Assembly (NCBI RefSeq): GCF_006439055.1
Contig: NZ_RCZC01000002.1
Span: 1,209,966 to 1,273,965, forward strand
Origin: Sphingomonas glacialis
GTDB lineage: Bacteria; Pseudomonadota; Alphaproteobacteria; Sphingomonadales; Sphingomonadaceae
Direction: 5' to 3'
DNA: 64,000 bases
Both the position numbers and the translations under genes were made by a program. The notes under the pieces are model-generated. The model saw nothing but the letters and a program-made list of their open reading frames with translations, ran no database searches and was not told the DNA's origin. This document shows, piece after piece, positions 1-8,244 of this stretch; position 1 is the first letter of the stretch, and each line of letters opens with the position of its first letter.

Positions 1-83
1 GCCCCGAGCGCCCGCTATTAGCGCGACGCGGCGGCGCTTGCCAATCACTTGCGTCCGGCTGGCAGCCGGGCCACATCGCGCAG

Positions 84-767
84 GTGACCGATCTTCGCGA
101 CGACATCGAATGGCGCATCACCCCAGCGCCTGTCCCCTATGCCGAGGCGCTCGCCGAAATGGAGGCGCGCGCGCTCGCCGTGGCGGAGGGCCGCGCGCCC
201 GAACTCGTCTGGCTGCTCGAACATCCCGCGGTCTATACCGGCGGGACCAGCGCCGATCCGAGCGAGCTGCGCGACCCGCAATTCCCGGTGGTGCAGACCG
301 GGCGCGGCGGCCGCTACACCTATCACGGCCCGGGCCAGCGGATCGGCTATGTCGTGCTCGATCTCAACAAACGCGGGCGCGACGTTCGGCAGTTCGTCCA
401 CGGTCTCGAGGGCTGGGTGATCGACACGCTCGGCGATCTCGGCATCACCGCATTCCGCGCGCCGGGGCGGGTCGGCATCTGGACACACCTCCCCGCCCCG
501 CTCGGCGCCGCGCCGGCCGAGGCCAAGATCGGGGCGATCGGGGTGCGCGTGCGGCGCTGGGTGACGCTCCACGGCTTCTCGGTCAATCTGTCGCCTAACC
601 TCTCGCATTTCGACGGAATTGTGCCGTGCGGGCTCCCCGACTTTGCGGTGACGAGCGCCGAAATGCTCGGCCGGCCGACCGATTATGCAACTTTCGACGC
701 GGCCTTGGCGTTGCGCCTAGCAGCGTTCCTGCAAACTCATTCTATCAGCCAACAAAACTGGGCTTGA
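84..767 (+). CDS. lipB: Octanoyltransferase LipB
   Basis: Transfers octanoate from octanoyl-ACP to the lipoyl domains of E2 and GcvH proteins, the first step of protein lipoylation in the cytoplasm. The 227-residue length is normal for the family. The family signature [11 protein letters not shown] lies at residues 74-84. The catalytic lysine is in AKIGAIG (Lys148) and the acyl-carrying cysteine in VPCGL (Cys182). The GTG start at 84 gives the full N-terminus. The gene stands alone on the plus strand, with about 90 bp before the next gene. Confidence 0.96.
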   Translation: MTDLRDDIEWRITPAPVPYAEALAEMEARALAVAEGRAPELVWLLEHPAVYTGGTSADPSELRDPQFPVVQTGRGGRYTYHGPGQRIGYVVLDLNKRGRDVRQFVHGLEGWVIDTLGDLGITAFRAPGRVGIWTHLPAPLGAAPAEAKIGAIGVRVRRWVTLHGFSVNLSPNLSHFDGIVPCGLPDFAVTSAEMLGRPTDYATFDAALALRLAAFLQTHSISQQNWA

Positions 768-855
768 GGGCCAGGCGTTTCCGGACTAATGTCCACCACG
801 GTTTGGGTATTAAAGGTCTCGAGGCCAACCAACCATTTATCTAGGGAGCTTTCCA

Positions 856-1113
856 ATGCGTGCATTCATTTCCAAGGTCGCTGCTGGTTCGATGATCGCT
901 GTTGCAGCGATCGCGATTTCGGCATGCACCCCGAAGACCGAGACGACGACGACCGACAACACGATGGTCACCGACATGAACTCGACCGACACGATGGGCG
1001 CGACGACCAACGACACGATGACGTCGACGGACGCCGCTGGCAACGACGGCATGATGTCGAACGACACCATGATGACGTCGAACACCACGACCACGACCAC
1101 CAACGCAATGTAA
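856..1113 (+). CDS. Small Thr/Asn/Met/Asp-rich lipoprotein
   Basis: An 85-residue protein with a lipoprotein signal: MRAFISKVAAG, then a hydrophobic stretch ending at the lipobox ISAC, with lipid attachment predicted on Cys24. The mature part, about 60 residues, is built almost only from Thr, Asn, Met, Asp, Ser, Gly and Ala, with recurrent NDTM and TNDT units and a TTTTTT run. It has no recognisable fold and no aromatic residue. A strong ribosome site (AGGGAG, 9 bases upstream) supports the start, and a strong terminator follows directly, so this is a monocistronic unit. Function unknown. Its periplasmic-facing membrane location is inferred from the lipobox. Confidence 0.85.
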   Translation: MRAFISKVAAGSMIAVAAIAISACTPKTETTTTDNTMVTDMNSTDTMGATTNDTMTSTDAAGNDGMMSNDTMMTSNTTTTTTNAM

Positions 1114-1142
1114 TCTTCCCGTCAGGGATTGATTACGGCGGA

Positions 1143-1172
1143 GGGCCGCCCGGGCAACCGGGCGGCCCTTTT
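1143..1172 (+). terminator. Rho-independent terminator of the small lipoprotein gene
   Basis: A perfect 11-bp G/C stem (1143-1153 pairing with 1158-1168) with a GCAA tetraloop is followed by TTTT. It starts 30 bases after the stop codon of the lipoprotein gene. Confidence 0.92.
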
Positions 1173-1292
1173 CGATTCCGCCGCAATCGATTTCGTCGCA
1201 GATCACGCCCAAAGCGCGATGCGACGAAACGAAAAGAGTTGGGTTGCGCGACAAAAAGCCGTAATCGCAGCATCGTTAATGAGAGGCTTTCA

Positions 1293-1970
1293 ATGACCGT
1301 GTTGCGTAAATTGGCTGCGATCACCGCAATCGCGGGCGCCGCCCTCGCCGTTACCCCTGCGTCGGCTCAGTTCTTTTTCAAGCCGCATGATTTCAGCGGC
1401 CCACCGATCCGCGGCGACGAGCCCGGCCTGCCGACGCTGCCCGGCGCGACCGATGAGGAAGTCCGCGCGAACCTGGTGTGGAATATGCGCTCGGCGCTCA
1501 ACGTCGCGGCGCTGCAGTGCCAGTTCGAACCGAGCCTGTTGACGGTCGAGAATTACAACATCTCGCTGATCAACCATAAGGACGAGTTCAAGAAGTCGCT
1601 CGACATCATCACCAAATATTTCACGCGCACCAACAAGGGGCTCAAGCCCGGCCAGGCCGCGATGGACCGCTATGGCACCAAGACCTATTCGGCCTTTACC
1701 ACGGTCAACGCGCAGCTGGGTTTCTGCCAGACCGCAGCAGCGGTCGCGACCGACGCCGCCTACGCCCCGCGCGGCGAGCTGTACAAGGTCGCTGCGCGTG
1801 ACATGAGCTCGCTGCGCAACGCGCTCATCCCGTTCGGCGAGGAGCGCTTCTCGCGCCGCGTCCGCGTCGATACGCGGCTGTCGCTGGCGCGGCTCGACGA
1901 CGCTTGCTGGGATAAGCGCGGCACGTGGGTTTCGCGCAAGTGCGGGCAGTTCTCGACCACGTTCCGCTAA
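1293..1970 (+). CDS. Secreted protein of unknown function, four cysteines
   Basis: A 225-residue protein with a clear Sec signal peptide (MTVLRKLAAITAIAG to PASAQ; cleavage predicted after residue 25). The mature part has four cysteines (in LQCQ, GFCQ, DACW and RKCG), which suggests two disulfides in the periplasm, and is mostly helical in appearance. The frame is open further upstream, but that extension runs through the preceding gene and its terminator, so ATG 1293, just ahead of the signal peptide, is the start. It resembles conserved unnamed secreted proteins of sphingomonads. I cannot assign a role. Confidence 0.85.
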   Translation: MTVLRKLAAITAIAGAALAVTPASAQFFFKPHDFSGPPIRGDEPGLPTLPGATDEEVRANLVWNMRSALNVAALQCQFEPSLLTVENYNISLINHKDEFKKSLDIITKYFTRTNKGLKPGQAAMDRYGTKTYSAFTTVNAQLGFCQTAAAVATDAAYAPRGELYKVAARDMSSLRNALIPFGEERFSRRVRVDTRLSLARLDDACWDKRGTWVSRKCGQFSTTFR

Positions 1971-1992
1971 GCGGGCGGGTCGGCGGCCTGCC

Positions 1993-2625
1993 TCAGCGCA
2001 GGCCGAGCGCCTTGTGCGCCTGTAGCGTCAGCCGCCACTGCGGGCGCGCCATGACGAGGTCGATCGCGGCGGCGTGATTGGCCTCGGCGGCGATGCTGTC
2101 GAGCGGTTGAATGAGGTAGTGCGCGAAGTTCCAAGTCTCGAGCTCGGCGACGTCGCTGCCCGGCTGCGGCCAGACGAGCTTCAGTTCGTCACCGCTGCGC
2201 TGGACGACTTGGCTGCCCGCCTTGGGGCTGATGCACACCCAGTCGATGCCGGGATGCACCGCGAGCGTCCCGTTGCTCTCGATCGCGATCTCGAAACCGG
2301 CGGCGTGGAGTGCATCAACGAGCGCATCATCGACCTGCAGCATCGGCTCCCCGCCGGTAAGCACGACGAAGCGATGCGCCGGATCCGCGCCCCAGAACTC
2401 CGCGACCGCCGCGACCAGCTCCGCGGCATCGGCGAACTTGGCCCCGCCCGCGCCGTCGGTCCCGACGAAATCGGTGTCGCAGAATTGGCAGATCGCGCTC
2501 GCGCGGTCCTGCTCGCGCCCCGACCACAGATTGCACCCGGCAAAGCGCACGAACACCGCGCGCCGCCCGGCCTGCACCCCCTCCCCTTGCAGCGTGAGGA
2601 ACATTTCCTTGACCGCGTAGGACAT
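1993..2625 (-). CDS. queE: 7-carboxy-7-deazaguanine synthase QueE
   Basis: Radical SAM enzyme that converts 6-carboxy-tetrahydropterin to 7-carboxy-7-deazaguanine in queuosine/7-deazaguanine synthesis. The 4Fe-4S cluster cysteines are Cys31, Cys46 and Cys49, a CX14CX2C spacing instead of the classical CX3CX2C. This insertion is known in one QueE subgroup. LTGGEPMLQ is the SAM-binding GGE motif, and the N-terminal FLTLQGEG is typical. Length is 210 residues. It lies 4 bases downstream of queC and is transcribed with it. The two enzymes act in successive steps. Confidence 0.95.
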   Translation of the reverse strand: MSYAVKEMFLTLQGEGVQAGRRAVFVRFAGCNLWSGREQDRASAICQFCDTDFVGTDGAGGAKFADAAELVAAVAEFWGADPAHRFVVLTGGEPMLQVDDALVDALHAAGFEIAIESNGTLAVHPGIDWVCISPKAGSQVVQRSGDELKLVWPQPGSDVAELETWNFAHYLIQPLDSIAAEANHAAAIDLVMARPQWRLTLQAHKALGLR

Positions 2626-2629
2626 GCGC

Positions 2630-3340
2630 TCAGACCGCGTAGGCGGTGGGATCGGGCAGCCCGGCTTCCTCGAAGCCCTTCTTGCGCAACCGGCAGCTGT
2701 CGCACACGCCGCAATGCAGCCCGCCCGGCGCCGGATCGTAGCACGACCAGCTGAGCGCCGGATCGATGTTCAGCCGCGCCGCTTCGCGGACGATGTCGGC
2801 CTTGGTCATGTCCTGCAGCGGGGCATGGATGCGGAACGGGCTACCCTCGACGCCCGCCTTCGTGGCGAGTTCGGCGAGCCCCTCGAACGCGGCGATGAAT
2901 TCCGGCCGGCAATCGGGATAGCCCGAATAATCGAGCGCGTTGACGCCGATGAACAGATCGCGCGCGCCCGCCGCCTCGGCCCAGCCGAGCGCGAGGCTGA
3001 GGAAGATCGTGTTGCGTGCGGGCACATAGGTCACTGGGATGCCGGGCTGCACGCCATCCTTGGGCACGTCGATATCGGCGGTCAGCGCCGATCCGCCGAA
3101 CGCCGCGAGATCGAGCGGCAGGACGACATGCCGCTCGGCCCCGAGCACATGCGCTATGCGCCGCGCCGAGGCGAGTTCGAGCCGATGCCGCTGGTTATAA
3201 TCGACCGACAATGCGAGCAGGCGATAGCCCGCCTCGCGCGCAAAGGCCGCGGCGACCATCGAATCGAGACCGCCCGACACCAGGACGACGGCGAGCGGCG
3301 CGACGCCCGCAGGCGCTGCTGAAACAGGTTGGTTTGTCAT
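2630..3340 (-). CDS. queC: 7-cyano-7-deazaguanine synthase QueC
   Basis: ATP-dependent enzyme that turns 7-carboxy-7-deazaguanine into preQ0 with ammonia, the step after QueE. The PP-loop SGGLDS is at residues 22-27. The structural zinc ligands are Cys200, Cys210, Cys213 and Cys216 near the C-terminus, as in the family. The 236-residue length is normal. First gene of the queC-queE pair. No preQ1 riboswitch-like structure is visible in the 53 bases between its start and the upstream terminator. Confidence 0.96.
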   Translation of the reverse strand: MTNQPVSAAPAGVAPLAVVLVSGGLDSMVAAAFAREAGYRLLALSVDYNQRHRLELASARRIAHVLGAERHVVLPLDLAAFGGSALTADIDVPKDGVQPGIPVTYVPARNTIFLSLALGWAEAAGARDLFIGVNALDYSGYPDCRPEFIAAFEGLAELATKAGVEGSPFRIHAPLQDMTKADIVREAARLNIDPALSWSCYDPAPGGLHCGVCDSCRLRKKGFEEAGLPDPTAYAV

Positions 3341-3393
3341 AGTGTCCCGCGGGTACCCCCCGCTTTCGCGTTACGCAAGCGCAGCCCCCTTAG

Positions 3394-3419
3394 AAAAACG
3401 GGCCGCCCTTAGGCGGCCC
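3394..3419 (-). terminator. Rho-independent terminator, minus strand
   Basis: Read on the minus strand, an 8-bp GGGCCGCC stem (3419-3412 with 3407-3400) and TAAG loop are followed by G and TTTTT. It lies about 100 bases after the DUF3617-like gene and 54 bases before queC, so it separates the two transcripts. Confidence 0.85.
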
Positions 3420-3519
3420 AGGGGGTGCCCATCTCTGGGCGATTGGGAGAAAAGCGTGCGGTGATAAGAAGTGCACGCCCCGATCTAACCACCAAAGATT
3501 GAAAAGACCCTTAACGCGG

Positions 3520-3951
3520 TTATTTCAGCCGCACCGCACCCGTCGCGCAATCGCCGACGCGACGCGCCTCATATTGCTCGTCGAACGGCGCGCCGCCGAG
3601 AATGCCCTGCGTCTCGAGATTGAAGTTGCGCTGCGTCGCGACCTTCACGCTGGTCTGCCCGTGGCCGGTGCCGGGGCAGACATAGCTCACGCGGGCAAGA
3701 TTGGCATCGTCGGCCAGGACGGTGTGCTGGCATTGCGCGCTGCCATGCCCGAACTGGATCAGCGGGCGCGCATCGCCGATGCAGATCGACCGCGCCGGCA
3801 CGTCGCCATCGAGCGCCTTGAACTGCCACTCACCCGGCTCGATCCGCGCAAGCGCGGCCAGGGTCGGCGCGCCCGCGGGCGCCGCGGCGGCCAGACCACC
3901 CGTCGCTGCCAAGCCCGCAATCATTGCGTGCACCACGTTCCGCACTTGCAT
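3520..3951 (-). CDS. DUF3617-like secreted protein
   Basis: A 143-residue protein with an N-terminal hydrophobic, Ala-rich segment that looks like a Sec signal peptide ending near AAAAPAGAP. The mature part begins with the EPGEWQF pattern, has four cysteines (SICIG, AQCQH, YVCPG, GDCAT), and ends with an EARRVGDC segment. This layout matches DUF3617, a family of small periplasmic proteins without an assigned function. It is transcribed alone, after hslO on the same strand with a 92-base gap, and ends at the terminator near 3400. Confidence 0.75.
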   Translation of the reverse strand: MQVRNVVHAMIAGLAATGGLAAAAPAGAPTLAALARIEPGEWQFKALDGDVPARSICIGDARPLIQFGHGSAQCQHTVLADDANLARVSYVCPGTGHGQTSVKVATQRNFNLETQGILGGAPFDEQYEARRVGDCATGAVRLK

Positions 3952-4043
3952 TGTATCGATCCCCGTCCGGCGTCGCGCAGATGCGCGCTCAGCCTGCTTT
4001 CCAGACCCGTATCTGGGGATACACCCGTGCTGTTACAATGCGT

Positions 4044-4970
4044 TTACGTAACGATCTCGCTCGCGGCGGGGACCGGGAACTTGGTCGCGCAGAAGGCGCA
4101 ATCGACGAAGATCATGCCATTTTCGTCGGCCATCGCTTGTTGCTCGGACGGCGGGAATTTGCCGAGCACCTGCGCGATGTAATCGGGCGAGCAGCGGCAG
4201 CCGCGCGCGAACGCGGTCTCGCCGTGGAGGCGGACCTCCTCCTCCTCGTTGAACAGCCGCCAGACGAGCGTCTCGAGCGGCAGCGCGGGATCGGCAAGTT
4301 CGTCCGCCGCCATCGTTCCGCCGAGGATCGCGACATGCTCCCATTCGGGATGGTCGAGCCGCGTGTGGAGCCGCTCGCGGCCATCCTCGCCCTCGGGGAG
4401 ATGCTGGAGCAACAGCCCGCCCGCGACGCGCTTGCCATCGGCGGCGCGGCCGACACCGACGCGGACCAGCGTCGGGATCTGCTCGGACTGGAGGAAATAA
4501 TGCTCGGCGGCTTCGCTGAGCGAGCTGCCGTCGAGCGGGACGATACCCTGATAGCGCTCGCCCGTCGTCGCCTGGTCGAAGGTGATCGCGAGATAGCCTG
4601 CGCCGAATAGAGCGAACAGGCTCGGGTCTTCCGGCCCCGCGGCGAGCCGCTCGGCATCGTATTGGACATAGCCGCGCAACTCGCCGCCGCGGTAATCGCA
4701 CACCAGCAAGGTGACGATGCCGTTCTGCGTCTGCGCCTGCATCGTCAACTGGCCGCCGGCATCCTTGAGCGTCGAGCCGATCAGCGCGGCGAGCGTCAGC
4801 GCCTCGGCGAGCAGCGCCTCGATCGCCGGCGGATAGGCGTGCGCGGCGAGGATGGTGTCGAGCACCGGCCCCAGCCGCACGATGCGGCCGCGCGCGTGGC
4901 GCTGCGGGATGGTGAAGCCGAGCGCGCGGTCGGTGTCGGTGCCGGTCGGGGCGGAGGAGATATCAGTCAT
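4044..4970 (-). CDS. hslO: Redox-regulated chaperone Hsp33
   Basis: Cytoplasmic holdase that is activated by oxidation. The four zinc-binding cysteines of the redox switch are present in the standard pattern: Cys258-x-Cys260 (GCRCSPDY) and Cys291-x2-Cys294 (CAFC). The N-terminal folding domain contains the expected VCDYRGGELRGYV segment. The 308-residue length is usual. The gene precedes nothing in an obvious operon. Downstream of argF on the same strand it is separated from it by a palindromic repeat at 4981-5062. Confidence 0.95.
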   Translation of the reverse strand: MTDISSAPTGTDTDRALGFTIPQRHARGRIVRLGPVLDTILAAHAYPPAIEALLAEALTLAALIGSTLKDAGGQLTMQAQTQNGIVTLLVCDYRGGELRGYVQYDAERLAAGPEDPSLFALFGAGYLAITFDQATTGERYQGIVPLDGSSLSEAAEHYFLQSEQIPTLVRVGVGRAADGKRVAGGLLLQHLPEGEDGRERLHTRLDHPEWEHVAILGGTMAADELADPALPLETLVWRLFNEEEEVRLHGETAFARGCRCSPDYIAQVLGKFPPSEQQAMADENGMIFVDCAFCATKFPVPAASEIVT

Positions 4971-4980
4971 CGGAAACTTT

Positions 4981-5062
4981 CGTCACCCCGGCGGAGGCCG
5001 GGGTCTCATGGGGCTCGGAAGCGCCCTACAACCAGGAGATCCCAGCCTACGCTGGGATGACG
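4981..5062. repeat. Palindromic intergenic repeat, CGTCACCCC family
   Basis: Two hairpins side by side (CCCCGGC/GCCGGGG near 4986-5003 and ATCCCAGC/GCTGGGAT near 5038-5058) are enclosed by CGTCA and TGACG ends. It fills the gap between argF and hslO. Similar elements occur at 9972-10067, 57158-57253 and, inside a gene, 50992-51074. Confidence 0.8.
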
Positions 5063-5087
5063 AATATGGTGGATGCTCAGGCGGGGT

Positions 5088-6005
5088 TCAACCGATCTGC
5101 CCGAAGCACCAGCGCAGCACCGATTTCTGCGCATGAAGCCGGTTCTCCGCCTCGGGCCAGATCAGCGATTGCGGGCCGTCGATCACCTCGGGCGTCACTT
5201 CCTCGCCGCGATGCGCCGGGAGGCAGTGGAGGAACACCGCACCGGGATTGGCCTGCGCCATTAGCGCGGCATCGACCTGATACGGCAGCATCGCCTTGAG
5301 CTTGGTGTCGGCATGCGCCTGCCCCATCGAGATCCAGGTATCGGTGATGACGACATCGGCGCCCGCCACCGCCTCGGCAGGATCCGAGACGACGCGCGCG
5401 CGCCCCGAGCCATTGCCGATCACCGCTTCGTCGGGCTGGAACCCTTGCGGGCACGCCGCGACGACGTCGAACTGCATCAGCCCAGCGGCCTCGACGATCG
5501 AGGCGAGCACGTTGTTGCCATCGCCAAGCCAGGCGACCTTTAGCCCGGGGAGCGGCTTGCCCGCCTCGAGGATCGTCAGCAGATCGGCCATGATCTGGCA
5601 CGGATGCGAATCGTCGGTCAGGCCGTTGATGACGGGGATCGTCGCGTAATGCGCCATTTCCTCGAGCTTGGCGTGATCGTCGGTGCGCAGCATGATCGCA
5701 TCGCAATAGCCCGACAGCACGCGTGCGGTATCCGCCACGGTCTCGCCGCGGCCGAGCTGGGTGGTGCCCGAATCGAGGATCACCGAGCTGCCGCCGAGCT
5801 GGCGGATCGCCATGTCGAAGCTGACGCGGGTGCGGGTCGAGCTCTTTTCGAACACCATCGCCAGCGTGTGGCCGGCGAGCGGCGCGTCGGCGTCGGGCTT
5901 GCCCTTGGGCCAGCCCGCGCGCGCCGCCTTGCGGTCGAGCGCATCGGCCAGCATCGCGGCCACGCCGTCGGGACCGGCATCGGAAAGCGAGAGGAAGTTA
6001 CGCAT
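5088..6005 (-). CDS. argF: Ornithine carbamoyltransferase
   Basis: Makes citrulline from ornithine and carbamoyl phosphate in arginine synthesis. The carbamoyl-phosphate binding motif STRTR is at residues 56-60, the HPCQ-type motif ([10 protein letters not shown]) follows, and the ornithine-loop HCLP sits near residue 260. The 305-residue length is usual. It follows argD on the same strand. A 133-bp repeat (6021-6153) lies in the 157-base gap, so the two may still be one transcript. Confidence 0.96.
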   Translation of the reverse strand: MRNFLSLSDAGPDGVAAMLADALDRKAARAGWPKGKPDADAPLAGHTLAMVFEKSSTRTRVSFDMAIRQLGGSSVILDSGTTQLGRGETVADTARVLSGYCDAIMLRTDDHAKLEEMAHYATIPVINGLTDDSHPCQIMADLLTILEAGKPLPGLKVAWLGDGNNVLASIVEAAGLMQFDVVAACPQGFQPDEAVIGNGSGRARVVSDPAEAVAGADVVITDTWISMGQAHADTKLKAMLPYQVDAALMAQANPGAVFLHCLPAHRGEEVTPEVIDGPQSLIWPEAENRLHAQKSVLRWCFGQIG

Positions 6006-6020
6006 CCTAAATCCTTAATT

Positions 6021-6153
6021 CCCTCTCCCTCTGGGAGAGGGAGGGAGCGGCGAAGCCGCGGAAGGGTGAGGACAGGGTGTCGGCGTGCGCTGCCCTCACC
6101 CTTCCCACCCGGCTGCGCCGGGCGGGCCCCTTCCCTCTCCCAAAGGGAGAGGG
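6021..6153. repeat. Inverted intergenic repeat, CCCTCTCC family
   Basis: A long imperfect palindrome beginning with CCCTCTCCCTCTGGGAGAGGG and ending with its mirror CCCTCTCCCAAAGGGAGAGGG, with inner arms GGGTGAGG and CCTCACCC. It lies between argD and argF. A second copy with the same arms is at 45629-45775. Confidence 0.85.
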
Positions 6154-6162
6154 CGTTTCTCG

Positions 6163-7362
6163 TTACGCAGCCACCGCCACGGGGGCGAAACTGCGCGCGC
6201 CGTCGCTCAGTTTCTGGACGAACTCGGCGATGTGCGCTTCCTCGATCACCAGGGGCGGCAGCACGCGGACGACGTTCTCGCCCGCCGACACCGTCAGCAG
6301 CCCGTGATTATCGCGCAGATGCGCCACGAAATCGCGCGCGACGACCGCGTCCTTGAGCTTGATCCCGAACATCAGCCCCTTGCCGCGCAGGCTGTCGAAC
6401 ATGTCGTCATGATTGGGCATCATCTGCTCGACCGAGGCGCGCAGCCGGTCACCCATCGCGGTGACATGGTCGAGAAAGCCCGGCTCGAGCATAACGTCGA
6501 GGATCGCCTCGCCCGCCGCCATCGCCAGCGGGTTGCCGCCATAGGTCGAGCCATGCGTGCCGAACACCATGCCCTTCGCCGCTTCCTCGGTCGCGAGGCA
6601 CGCGCCGAGCGGGAAACCGCCGGCGATGCCCTTGGCCGAGGACAGGATATCGGGGGTGACGCCGTAATGCTCATACGCCCACATCTTGCCGGTCCGGCCA
6701 TAGCCGCACTGGACCTCGTCGAGCACCAGCAGCAGGCCATGCTCGTCGCATGCCTTGCGCAGGCCCTGCAGGAATTCGGTCGTCGCCGCCGAGACGCCGC
6801 CCTCGCCCTGGATCGTCTCGACCATGAAGCCCGCGGTCGTATCGTCGATCAGCGCGAGCGCCGCCTCGAGATCGTTGAACGGCGCATAGGCGAAGCCCGG
6901 CAGCAGCGGCTCGAAGCCGTCGCGCATCTTGGACTGGTTGGTCGCCGAGATCGCCCCCATCGTGCGCCCGTGAAAGGCGTTGTTGAAGGTGATCAGCGTG
7001 GTGCGCTGCGGATCGCCGGTGACGAAATGATAGCGCCGCGCGGTCTTGATCGCACATTCGACCGCTTCGGTCCCCGAATTGGTGAAGAACACCGTGTCGG
7101 CGAACGAATTCTCGACGATCCGCTGCGCGAGATGCTCGCCCTGCGGGCTGCCATAGAGGTTCGACACGTGCATCAGCGTCGCTGCCTGCTTGGCGATCGC
7201 CTCGACCAGTTTGGGGTGGCCGTGGCCGAGCGCGTTGACCGCGATGCCGGCGGCGAAATCGAGATATTGCTCGCCTTGTTCGCCGTACAGATAGCAGCCT
7301 TCGCCTCGCACCGGGCGTACGCCGCACCGCGGGTACACAGGCATCAAAGCGGGGGTCGACAC
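6163..7362 (-). CDS. argD: Acetylornithine/succinyldiaminopimelate aminotransferase
   Basis: PLP enzyme that interconverts N-acetylglutamate semialdehyde and N-acetylornithine in arginine synthesis. The internal aldimine lysine is Lys244 (SSAKGIAGGFP), the PLP-ring aspartate is in VLDEVQCG (Asp215), and the phosphate-binding NSGTEA motif is at residues 95-100. The frame stays open to 7446, but that extension translates a terminator hairpin. A GTG at 7362 with AGGAGA 6-11 bases upstream gives 399 residues, the family length. argF follows. The hairpin-T-run structure sits only 13 bases upstream of the start. Confidence 0.95.
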   Translation of the reverse strand: MSTPALMPVYPRCGVRPVRGEGCYLYGEQGEQYLDFAAGIAVNALGHGHPKLVEAIAKQAATLMHVSNLYGSPQGEHLAQRIVENSFADTVFFTNSGTEAVECAIKTARRYHFVTGDPQRTTLITFNNAFHGRTMGAISATNQSKMRDGFEPLLPGFAYAPFNDLEAALALIDDTTAGFMVETIQGEGGVSAATTEFLQGLRKACDEHGLLLVLDEVQCGYGRTGKMWAYEHYGVTPDILSSAKGIAGGFPLGACLATEEAAKGMVFGTHGSTYGGNPLAMAAGEAILDVMLEPGFLDHVTAMGDRLRASVEQMMPNHDDMFDSLRGKGLMFGIKLKDAVVARDFVAHLRDNHGLLTVSAGENVVRVLPPLVIEEAHIAEFVQKLSDGARSFAPVAVAA

Positions 7363-7374
7363 GGGCCGTCTCCT

Positions 7375-7407
7375 GAAAAAGCAAAAGGGCGACCCAACCG
7401 GTCGCCC
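7375..7407 (-). terminator. Rho-independent terminator just upstream of argD
   Basis: On the minus strand an 8-bp stem (7407-7400 with 7394-7387) with a 5-base loop is followed by TTTTGCTTTTT. It lies 75 bases after the adaptor lipoprotein gene and so probably ends that transcript. It is close enough to the argD ribosome site to act as a leader attenuator if argD is transcribed from 7415-7443. Confidence 0.8.
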
Positions 7408-7414
7408 GAGTCCC

Positions 7415-7443
7415 GTTTTACGAAGATGCCGCCGCAAGCGCAA
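7415..7443 (-). promoter_or_regulatory. argD: Possible sigma-70-type promoter for argD
   Basis: Minus-strand TTGCGC (7443-7438) and TAAAAC (7420-7415) are 17 bases apart. Transcription would start about at the top of the hairpin described at 7387-7407. This rests on consensus matching alone. Confidence 0.3.
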
Positions 7444-7482
7444 CACCGTGCGGCAACCCGCGGGTTATAGGCCCGGACGAGG

Positions 7483-8190
7483 CTATTGCGACGGACCGAC
7501 CGGCGCGATCTTCATGCCGTCGTGGAGTTGATCGACTCGCGTCAGCGCGACCCATTCGCCCTTCTGCAGCCCTGCGCTCACGCCGATGCCGTCGGGCGTC
7601 TGTTCGCCGAGCGTCACCGCGCGCCGCTGCACCCGCGCGCTCGCCAGATCGACGACATAGACCGCCGCCGCGCCGCTATGCGGGCCGAGGATCGCGCTTG
7701 GCGGGACCGCGAGCATCGTCGTGCCGGCGCCCTTGGCGATGATCCGCGCGCTGGCGGACTGGCCGGCGGCGAAGCGCGAATCGCGGGGCAAGGTGATTTC
7801 GACCTCGGAGGTCGCATCCTTCCCCGGTGCGATCTTCACGACGCGGCCGACGACGACGTCATAGGCGAAAGCGGGAAAACGGACCTGCGCGGTCGCGCCG
7901 AGCGTCACGCGCGCCGCGGCATCGGCCGGCAGCGTCGCGATCAGGCTGAAGCCGTTGGGCGCGCCCTTCGTGCTTGGGACCGCGCGGCCCGGAATGGCCT
8001 CGGCAGCGCGCGCAACGACCTTGCCCGGCCCTGTGACGGTTGCGGCAAAGACGGTGCCGCCGACCTGCGCCATACGGACCTGCGGGGCTTGTGGGGCCTG
8101 CGGCGCTTGCGCGGTCGCTGACTGGCGCGGCTCCGGCTTGCCGCACGCAGCGACGAGCAGGCCCATTCCCAATCCGATCCAAATCCGCAT
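7483..8190 (-). CDS. Efflux-adaptor-like lipoprotein, shortened
   Basis: A 235-residue lipoprotein: MRIWIGLGMGLL followed by the lipobox VAAC, then a short Pro/Gln/Ala spacer with repeated APQ units. The rest matches the beta-barrel and membrane-proximal parts of RND/HlyD-type periplasmic adaptors (VGRVVKIAPG, ARIIAKGAG, VPPSAIL). The lipoyl/barrel-sandwich segment and the alpha-helical hairpin found in full adaptors, about 370-400 residues, are missing. No RND pump gene is adjacent. An ABC-2 permease lies immediately upstream in the same direction (gap 54 bases). The ATG at 8190 has a GAGGAG ribosome site. Role in transport is inferred. Confidence 0.75.
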   Translation of the reverse strand: MRIWIGLGMGLLVAACGKPEPRQSATAQAPQAPQAPQVRMAQVGGTVFAATVTGPGKVVARAAEAIPGRAVPSTKGAPNGFSLIATLPADAAARVTLGATAQVRFPAFAYDVVVGRVVKIAPGKDATSEVEITLPRDSRFAAGQSASARIIAKGAGTTMLAVPPSAILGPHSGAAAVYVVDLASARVQRRAVTLGEQTPDGIGVSAGLQKGEWVALTRVDQLHDGMKIAPVGPSQ

Positions 8191-8244
8191 CGCCGACTCC
8201 TCTTGGCCGGGCGATACGCGATTCGCCTGCAAAAGAAACGCCCC

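Noticed and set aside
1984..2005. 8-bp hairpin between the secreted-protein gene and queE
   Set aside because: It overlaps the queE stop codon, but no T-run follows on either strand, so it was not called a terminator.
3341..3393. Possible preQ1 riboswitch before queC
   Set aside because: The 53 bases between the terminator and queC are G/C-rich without the A-rich tail and loop that preQ1-I aptamers need.
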